A DNA stretch of 64,000 bases from Ottelia alismoides (Eukaryota; Streptophyta; Magnoliopsida; Alismatales; Hydrocharitaceae): contig JAZKJV010003126.1 in assembly GCA_037367405.1 (NCBI GenBank), positions 124,001 through 188,000 of the forward strand, in the 5' to 3' direction. The notes under the pieces are model-generated. The model saw only the letters and a list, made by a program, of their open reading frames with translations, searched no databases and was not told the DNA's origin. Position numbers and translations under genes: made by a program. Below, one piece after another: positions 57,201-64,000 of the stretch. Within the stretch, counting starts at the first letter, position 1; every line of letters begins with the position of its first letter.

Positions 57201-57207
57201 GTATATG

Positions 57208-58968
57208 TCAATGCTGCCATCTGCATTCTGCTTGATCGTGAAAGACCCACTTACAGCTCACTGTAGACACACCGGTAGGAGCAGGAACAAGGCTCCAGGT
57301 ACCTCTTGATTGAAGAGCAGCCATCTCTTTTTCCATAGCTAAACGCCACCTTCTGTCCTTCAATGCATCTTGGTAATTCCGTGGAATATCCACAGCAGAT
57401 AGTGCAATGGCAAAGCTCCCGAATTCACCTGATAAACGATCAAAGGAAACCGTGGATGCTATAGGATATGTCACGTAGCTACGCTTCTGTTTCCGAAGTG
57501 CAAGAGGTAGATCCAAATCACTTGCATCCTCATCCATCCTCTGTAACACAGCCTGCTCAGGTAAATCACTAGATCCATCATTATTTATTATATTCTCATA
57601 ACATACCTCAGGCGAGCTAGATGATGAGTGGTGACCATGAGCAGAAGCAGGTCGACGGGTATAGTGGAGTGGCAATGGGGGAACCGGAATTGTAACAGGA
57701 GGTGTAGGTGGTGTAGATGATGTAGGTGCTGGTGGAGATGATGATGGTGGTGGTGGCATGTATATGGCTTCATTAGTGTCTAAGGATACCAACTGATCAC
57801 ATGTAGGAGAAAAGTATATAACAGACTCAAAAAAGGTGACATCAGCACTAACAAAGTATTTCCTGTGCAATTGATCATAACACTTGTACCCTTTTTGTAT
57901 TCTGGAGTACCCAACGAAAACACACTTGACAGCCCTAGGAGAGAGCTTGTCAATTCCTGGAGACAACTGGTGGACAAAAGCAACCGAGCCAAATACACGT
58001 GGAGTAAGGGAGAACAATTCTTTGTCAGGAAAAACACGGGAGAAAGGAATCTTCTCACCTAAGACAGACGACGGCATGCCATTAATGAGATAACATGCCG
58101 TTAGGACAACATCGCCCCAGAAAGAATGAGGAGCATGGCTCTGTATGAGAAGCGACCTGGTGACATCAAGTAAATAACGGTGTTTCCTTTCTGCAGCTCC
58201 ATTTTATTGGGAAGTATACGCACAGGATGTTTGGTGGATAATCCCTTGTCTTGAAAAATAGTTTGAGAGAGTATGAGTATAAAATTCCAAGGCATTATCA
58301 CTTCTCACAATCTTAACAGATGCAGAAAAGACGTTACGAACTTCATTTATGAAATTTATGATAATGTTTCCAGCTTCAGATTTATTCTTTAACAAAAAGA
58401 CCCAAGATACACGAGAAAAATCATCCACAATGACCATATAAAACATGTGTCCCTGATGATCAGGAACATGACTAGGACCCCAGATATCGACGTGAAACAA
58501 CTCAAACTTGGAGCTACTACTCCGACTCTGACGACTGGGAAAGGTAGACCGATGATGCTTTTCTGACCGACAAGCCTCACATTGGATGGACGTGTGAGGT
58601 GAAACCTGAGGTAAAATACGACACAATTTCTGAAGCGATAGATGGTCAAAGCGCAAGTACCACAGGAATGGAGAGATAGATCCAACAGGAAGAGAGGAGA
58701 GTTCGGCATATGGGGTCCGACTGAGACGATATAGACCACCCTGCTCATAGCCATGCCCAATCATGTTGCCCATAAGGATGTACTGAAAAATGAGAGAAGA
58801 TGGATCAAAAATTGCTCGGCAATGTAAATCCTTTGTAATTGGGCTAATGGACAACAAGTTCATAGAGAAATCAGGTGCGTGTAGCACATTCTTGAGGTGC
58901 ATAGATGATGTCAGGCTAATCTCCCCCTGACCACTAATCTGGGAGTGTGTCCCATTAGTGATAATCAC
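57208..58968 (-). pseudogene. Copia E integrase and linker
   Basis: 58204-58968 carries the protease tail, pre-integrase region (FLWYLRFDHLSLQKL, where the first zinc His of WHLRFGH is Tyr) and integrase core (ELFHVDIWGPSHVPDHQGHM, VRSDNALEFYT). A stop follows in the TSQ-NG motif, where TAA replaces the Gln codon. 57208-58077 carries the integrase C-terminus, a proline-rich linker and the RT start. A shift near 57240 breaks the VSCKWVF motif. Confidence 0.85.
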
Positions 58969-60067
58969 AGTACGGCCTGAGGAACCTGTCGGTAGGACGT
59001 ACGGAGACCTCGATCACCACACAGATGATGTGTGGCACCAGAGTCCATAATCCATTCTAAAGTATCAGCCACTACTGCTAGTGAATGCATAAGTACTACC
59101 TGAGGTATTGGTGGATGCAGAGGCAGCAACATCAGAATGATTCTCAGAAGCAGGCTCTGATGCAACAGGACCGAATGGAGGAATAATACCCCTCAGACGA
59201 GCTACAAGATCATCAAATCGCTGATCCAAAGAGGAAACAGAAGGAGGTTCGATCTATTCAGCTACTCGTGCAGAAGCAGGAAATCCATGTTTGGAATAGC
59301 ACGTGTCCTCGGTACGTCCAGAACGGTGGCAAAAGGTGCATGATGGCCGAACACGACCTCCTCTGCCTCGGGGTCTACGACCACGAAACTGATGATGGCC
59401 CCCACGACCTCGAGATGATGCCATAGCTGAGGCGGTCTGATTGGCAGTAGATGAAGGAATAGTAATGCGACTCGGTCTATGAAAGGCTTCCTCCATCGTA
59501 GGAATAGTGAAATCTGCCAAGATCTAAGAACGTGTTGCCTCGTACTATGGATCAAGGGCTGCCAGGAATACACCAACTATAGTGGCATTCCGGTACGTCT
59601 TCTGTTGCTCAGGAGTGGCTGTGAGAGGCATGAAGTTGTAGAGCTTCTCAAACATTCCACGTAAAGACGTGTATAATGAGTGTAAAGGTAGGTCATTCTG
59701 TTTGATTGTGAAGATGTCATGCTGGAGTTGCAAAATTTCGTCTCATTCTTTGTCTGTGAATATGTAGCAGCCAGAATATCCCACATTACTTTTGCAGTGG
59801 GATGATGGAGAATATCATTGGCAATCTCAATTGCCAAAGTTCTTGATAGCCAAACCGTGTCATATGCATCATCTGCCTCCCATGAGGCGTTGACCCCAGT
59901 TTCTCAGCAGGCTCTTCCTCAGTTAGAATGTGCTTCTTACCGGTCGACTTCATCATACTCATGAACTGCATTACCCATAATTCGTAATTTGACCCGTCCA
60001 TCTTCACAATAGGCGCAGGACCTCTGAAGGCACCTGTAGATGGGATATCTGCCTTGCTTTCTGACAT
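58969..60067 (-). pseudogene. Copia E gag and protease
   Basis: It starts MSESKADIPS at 60067. The gag is in several frames (59786-60067, 59577-59837, 59545-59733, 59254-59520). The zinc knuckle reads CTFCHRSGRTEDTC: the zinc-binding His is Arg, so it would not fold normally. The protease IMDSGATHHLCGDRGL is readable at about 59010-59055, after which a shift moves the frame. Confidence 0.85.
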
Positions 60068-60339
60068 GATGATAATAGAAGACTAGGGTAGTAGACTGAA
60101 GATATGATCGTCTACACTGACATTCACGAGTTTAGTTGCATGTGTAGACTCAAGCAACCAAACCCATTAACTTGGAGATGCGGGCGAGAGTCTCCTCTAT
60201 AACGAAGGTACCCTAGGGTAAGGCGAACCCTAAGATGTAGGACTACTCGCAAGTCCTAAGAGGACGGCGTGTGATGATGCACGGAGGGCCGAGATGCGCT
60301 GGAATGCACAGGAATAGTGCACAGCACCCGGTGCAAGCG

Positions 60340-60500
60340 CACGGTGCTGGATGGACGCCGCACACGCGCGGGACTAGGGCTGGAGCCGCACGCGCGCGGG
60401 ACCGAGCTGGAGGCGTGAGACCAAGGATGGGACCAGGGCGGCGCGAGCGCGGAGCTGGGGACGGGGCGGCGAAAGCGCGGAGCTGGGGCTGGGGAGGCGA
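60340..60500 (-). repeat. GC-rich leader minisatellite of copia E
   Basis: Recurring GCACGCGCGCGGGAC and GCGAAAGCGCGGAGCTGGGG type phrases between primer site and gag, again different in unit from B and D. Confidence 0.7.
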
Positions 60501-60580
60501 CGCGTAGAGGGCTTGAAGGTGGAGGTTAGGGCTAGGGTTTAGTTCGAGAACTCCGGTCTAGGACCGTCGCTCTGATACCA

Positions 60581-61735
60581 TGTTTGGAAAAAATAAGAGA
60601 CTAGTTTATTCCATACACCCTAAGCTCTCTTATATAGGAGAGTAGCCTATGGGTAAATTCAAGGTTTTAAAAAACGTGAGGCGTATCGAGGCGTTTTCCT
60701 AGTATTGCCTCCAGGCGTAAGCCTCGAGGCGTATCGAGGCGTAAGCCTCACTCGTGAAAGAAAAATTTGCATAAAATATAATAATTAATCGTAATTACAA
60801 TTTTCAAGTTCTAGAAATTAAATAGTTATGATTAAATAGATAACTCCGTGATATTTCAAGGCTAACATCATGGTTTAAACATCCAAGTTGTTATATAACT
60901 CTCCTTTTTTAAACTCTAAATCTGTAAGGAGTCAAGTAAATATGGATATGTAAGCACAATAATGGGTAACTCTCCGCAAAATTTAAAGTTTTGAGTAAAA
61001 TTTAACTAAAGAGACTAGATGTAACATAACATTTTCAAAATTAGATGAGATACGTGTCATTCAATTGAGAAGGATAAGAGAGTACGCAGTGAATTTGTGA
61101 TCACGTTTTACTTTACCATAATGATTGGGGGATAAAATACTTGAATATTGCATGTTATGATCATCTTTGTTCATGCGTGCTTTGATGTGAATTAATTTAG
61201 TCCTGATTGAATAGAAGAAAAGATGAGACATGTTTACAAAATATACTTTTCAAAATTTAGGTCAAAGTAGGGGACTTGCATCCAAACATTTTAATAAAGA
61301 ACGCATTTATACTTGATTCATACTAAAGAGTAGAGGCGTTAGATTTAAGGACTCAAGACTCAATTTTTTTCATGTTAATTTATAAAAAAACATGCATAAC
61401 AAAGTAAAAATAAGCTTAACATGTTAATAAATTAAAAAAATGCATTTTCGTGAATCATGAGCTTAAAGACTAGAAAATACTTGTCTACGAAAGATAAAAA
61501 GTTCACAATCAAAAAGAAAAGGAAAAAATATTGCAGAAAAAAATTAAAAAACAGCCCATATATGAGGTAGCGCCTCGAGGCGCACGCCTCACTGAGGTTG
61601 AGTGAGGCTATAGCCTCGAGGCGTACGCCTCACCGCCTCGAGGCGCGTTTTTAAAAACAACGGGTAAATTACATCGAGTCCAGAGGAAAAGAAAAATATG
61701 AAACAATACAAAATAACATAACATATATCTCTACA
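60581..61735 (-). repeat. Copia E 5' LTR, interrupted
   Basis: TGTTTGGA at 60581 to CTCTACA at 61735. The LTR text runs 60581-60659, stops at the hAT-like element, and resumes at 61671 after the right copy of its target duplication. With the insert removed it aligns to 55704-55845 with a handful of changes. Confidence 0.9.
60660..61662. mobile_element. hAT-like element (GAGGCG type) in the copia E LTR
   Basis: A 1003-bp element. The 8-bp duplication GGTAAATT (60652-60659 and 61663-61670) is perfect and is proven by the intact LTR text in copies B, D and E. The left end is CAAGGTTTTAAAAAACGTG; the right end on the minus strand is CGTTGTTTTTAAAAACGCG. Both ends carry GAGGCG/CGCCTC arrays as in 23026-24101. 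The AT-rich middle has no coding capacity. Confidence 0.9.
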
Positions 61736-61740
61736 ACTGC

Positions 61741-61829
61741 CATATCAGGTAATCAGCTTAAGTTGCTTCTAGATAACAGATAGTTACTAAACATATATTA
61801 TTGATAGTGTTAAAAGGAAAATTACTCAC
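61741..61829 (-). other. Probable intron piece next to copia E
   Basis: If the coding blocks to the right are exons, this is the start of the downstream intron (GTGAGTAAT on the minus strand at 61821-61829), into which copia E inserted. Confidence 0.35.
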
Positions 61830-61934
61830 GGCCTGAAGATCATCGCGAATTTCTGAAACAGCGCGTTTCACTTCAAATTCAACAGTTTCAAAAATTTCAC
61901 CATTGTCGTCATCAGTTAAAAGATGGTGAACATT
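61830..61934 (-). CDS. Candidate exon 3 of an unassigned host gene
   Basis: On the minus strand an AG acceptor (61935-61936) opens a 105-bp block that reads cleanly as 35 codons (NVHHLLTDDDNGEIFETVEF, then EVKRAVSEIRDDLQA) and ends at a GTGAGTAAT donor. Phase is 0 at both ends. The composition is acidic and helical, unlike the surrounding transposon text. I do not recognise the family. It is too short to show up as a long open frame. Confidence 0.45.
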
Positions 61935-62032
61935 CTACAAATAGCAAAAAAAAATTGTTAGAAATACTACCAAGCAAAATTACAAATATACCAAGTTTCA
62001 CTCAGCAAATTAAAAGATAATGAATGTAGCAC

Positions 62033-62116
62033 CCTTGTTTGTTCACAGTCCGGTTTGACTTTTCCATCGTATGCTTCAGAATAATTTGCAGGGACTGCAT
62101 CCTCCCATTTTGTATT
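62033..62116 (-). CDS. Candidate exon 2 of an unassigned host gene
   Basis: AG acceptor (62117-62118, CACCAG), then 84 bp reading as 28 codons (NTKWEDAVPANYSEAYDGKV, then KPDCEQTR), ending before GTGCTA. That donor is weaker than usual. Phase 0 at both ends, like its neighbours, and again beginning with an Asn codon. Confidence 0.4.
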
Positions 62117-62221
62117 CTGGTGAGGGCATCATTTAGCCACCCATCACAAAAACATACACGATAAATTTCATTTTTGCAATTATGAATGCTAAACATGGAT
62201 TAAGGTTTTCATTGAACATAC

Positions 62222-62413
62222 ATCTGATTCAGTTGATACTTCCAAGGCTTGATGTTAATCGGACAATTCCTCGGAGCAGTCAATCCTGTCTGACAACTCA
62301 AGCTCCAACTCAGCTGTTTCAGAGTCCTTGTTTTCACCAGCAATCAAGGCACTGATCGTATTATGTTTCAAGGTAGACACTAAGTTGCACTCCTGCTCTT
62401 TCTCCTTGATATT
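62222..62413 (-). pseudogene. Candidate exon 1 of the same gene, with an in-frame stop
   Basis: AG acceptor (62414-62415, TTTAG), then 192 bp or 64 codons (NIKEKEQECNLVSTLKHNTI, SALIAGENKDSETAELELEL, SDRIDCSEELSD), a TAA at 62255-62257, then HQALEVSTESD and a GTATGT donor. The stop means a pseudogene, the true end of a shorter protein, or that this block is spliced differently. The acidic, Glu/Asp/Ser-rich text matches the style of the two other blocks. Confidence 0.4.
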
Positions 62414-63400
62414 CTAAATATAGCCAAGAGCAGAAAATTAACAATCAAAACAACACTTCCACATACAGAACAAAAAATGGTAAAAAGAATGTCTTCAAGA
62501 TATTGACAAAAGGCAAAACAAAAGCAAGAAGAGCACTATCCAGCTCTACCACTGTAGTGGTTCTGTTTTCCTTGTATAGATATGTGTGTATATATCGTAA
62601 TCAATTAATAAAAACCCTATCGTAAAAAAAAAGAAAAGGGAAAATGTTTCACACAAAAATCCACATACAAATTAGCATATTTTCCCATGCTATACATATT
62701 GATCTTCTAAAAGCCGATGATGACTAGTATGTTATACAGTCTTGAGACTAATACTTATTGAACCTACAGAGATGAAAATCCATCACCCAAACACATCATG
62801 GGCACATACAATGCCAAACAATGAGGCTGTCTAAACCACATTTTCCACACAAACATAGAACCTATAAATACCATGTAAACGAAAATGACCTTGTTTGGTT
62901 TCGACTAGTTGTCAACATCAGGCAGAATAATTACTCCACTACTTAATCTATAAGCACTTTGGTAGAACCACACTATAGAGTGAATTGGTTCCTTTTAACT
63001 GAGTTGGTGTGTGAAGCATTCAAGTTCTTCCCTATCTTTCCAATGATAGTTTCGTGTAACTAAAAAAATCCACTCCACTAACAACTACTTTTTTAAGGTG
63101 AGATGTTAAATAGAATCAATTATCTTTCTAACAGCATCTTTCATGATTTTTTCTAGAGGTTGAACCACTATGAGCTGTCTAAACTTCAGCCTCAGAGCCC
63201 ATTCTTTGTTCCATTTGATAACCAGTAATATGTATAAATACTATAAAGCCCCCGAAAGAGGACAAAAAAAGTAAGAATTCCTATGCGAAATTGGAGTCTC
63301 TTTCCCAAATAATCATCTTTTGAATAGAAAGGTGTAGCCCTGAGATGACACTCAACGTAAGCTGGATTAAATTAAAATAAAGCATCAAGGTACAGAAGAC
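62414..63400. other. Non-coding region with a short A tail
   Basis: Likely intron or intergenic DNA. At 62540-62632 a segment ends in a run of nine A's ('ccctatcgtaaaaaaaaag'), preceded by 'tatatatcgtaatcaattaataaaaa', which resembles the 3' end of a plus-strand retroposon. No 5' part or duplication was found. Nothing else is recognised. Confidence 0.4.
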
Positions 63401-63449
63401 CGGGCTAAGTGAACGGCCTTGCTATGCTCAAGTACATTATCAGAATAAA

Positions 63450-63960
63450 AACGTTGACCGTGAAAAACGAGCTCATTTCAAGCACATCAGATAGCCCACA
63501 GCTTAGCGAATTATATGGTGCAATCACCATGAAAGTTGTCGCAAAATGTTCGAATAGAATTCCATATTGTCTCCTTATCCTCCATTATATACCAAGAGAT
63601 CCCAGCACACTCCCAAATACTCGCCGAATGAACACGGTCGAAGAAGAGATGGTCCAAAAACTTCCTCCCTCTGACAACATCTTGGGCATGTCGTGTCCCC
63701 AATCCGAATGAGCTTGCCTCTAAGGGATGTCTAAGCAAGCATCCATACCTTACCAGCCACAAAAACGCCTTTATCCGATGTGGAATCTTGTTCTTCCAAA
63801 TCAAAGTGACATCATGCCCGAGATCATCACGCACCAGCAACTACGAGACCGTAAATGCCTTATAAGCCCTTTTGACTGTGAAGGGGTCACCTGCTACCAA
63901 GGACAGGTGCCAACAGATTCTTTCGAGGAGGAGGTTAGAAATGCCTTTCCATAACAAAGA
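63450..63960 (-). pseudogene. L1-type LINE C-terminus (zinc-binding RT end)
   Basis: The minus-strand text reads DPFTVKRAYKAF near 63860-63890. It then reads VTLIWKNKIPHRIKAFLWLV (63720-63810), then, in a shifted frame, a GDTTCPRCCQREE passage (about 63665-63705) and HLFFDRVHSASIWE. The W-K-x-K-I-P...F-x-W-L and C-P-x-C...H-L-F-F pattern is the zinc-binding domain that follows the RT in plant L1-type LINEs. At least two frameshifts. The body would continue past the window edge (higher coordinates); the 3' end is not identified. Confidence 0.75.
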
Positions 63961-64000
63961 GGGTAGTCAAACAGTAGTAGATGATAGATTAATCCCCAAA

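Larger units (their letters stand above)
55704..61735 (-). mobile_element. Copia element E
   Basis: Third relative of B and D, on the minus strand. The 3' LTR is 55704-55845 (142 bp). The 5' LTR starts at 60581 and ends at 61735, but contains a 1003-bp hAT-like element. The flanks ACTGT (55699-55703) and ACTGC (61736-61740) match at 4 of 5 bases. Primer site CTCTGATACCA (60570-60580) and hairpin CGGTCTAGGACCG (60554-60566) are conserved. More frameshifts than B or D, so it is the oldest of the three. Confidence 0.9.

Overview
The window is about 64 kb of flowering-plant nuclear DNA, made almost wholly of nested transposable elements. The evidence for a plant is Ty1/copia and Ty3/gypsy LTR elements with initiator-Met or Asp-type tRNA primer sites, a MuDR-type (MULE) transposase with a trace of a plant mobile domain, RTE and L1-type LINE fragments, and many short hAT-like elements. 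Nothing in the DNA lets me name the species. I see no intact host gene, no rRNA or tRNA gene, no CRISPR array and no bacterial-type operon.

Layout, left to right. 1-4.9 kb: AT-rich DNA with a 207-bp hAT-like element, an old LTR-like stretch and a decayed copia pol on the minus strand. 4.9-20.3 kb: an old copia element (A, plus strand) split by a 420-bp hAT-like element. That element is itself split by an 8.6-kb non-coding LTR element (a LARD with 2.95-kb LTRs), which carries a further 192-bp hAT-like element. 20.3-24.7 kb: a decayed MULE transposase, split by a 1.1-kb hAT-like element and ending in a zinc knuckle, a probable intron and the first residues of a plant mobile domain. 24.7-27 kb: non-coding, with a 450-bp insert between 16-bp direct repeats. 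27-32 kb: copia B (minus), young, with 144-bp LTRs differing at one base. 32-35.2 kb: a gypsy fragment interrupted by a 5'-truncated RTE LINE. 35.2-38.2 kb: chimeric copia C. 38.2-40.1 kb: C-rich DNA. 40.1-52.9 kb: copia H split by non-coding LTR element G, which holds copia D and a second RTE. 53-53.7 kb: another hAT-like element. 55.7-61.7 kb: copia E, with a 1.0-kb hAT-like element in its 5' LTR. 61.8-62.4 kb: three spliced-looking coding blocks on the minus strand that may belong to a host gene. 63.4-64 kb: the C-terminal end of an L1-type LINE.

Nearly every insertion can be ordered because target-site duplications are visible: CTTAC (LARD), CTTGT (B), GTATT (D), a 15-bp one (RTE 2), a 12-bp one (RTE 1) and 8-bp ones for six hAT-like elements. 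B, D and E form one family with very short LTRs (142-146 bp), all on the minus strand and all broken by stops or frameshifts. The most unusual signal is the group of short hAT-like elements. They share a terminal pattern (CAAGG or CATGG, then A-rich, then CG) and 8-bp duplications, yet each is filled with a different short motif.
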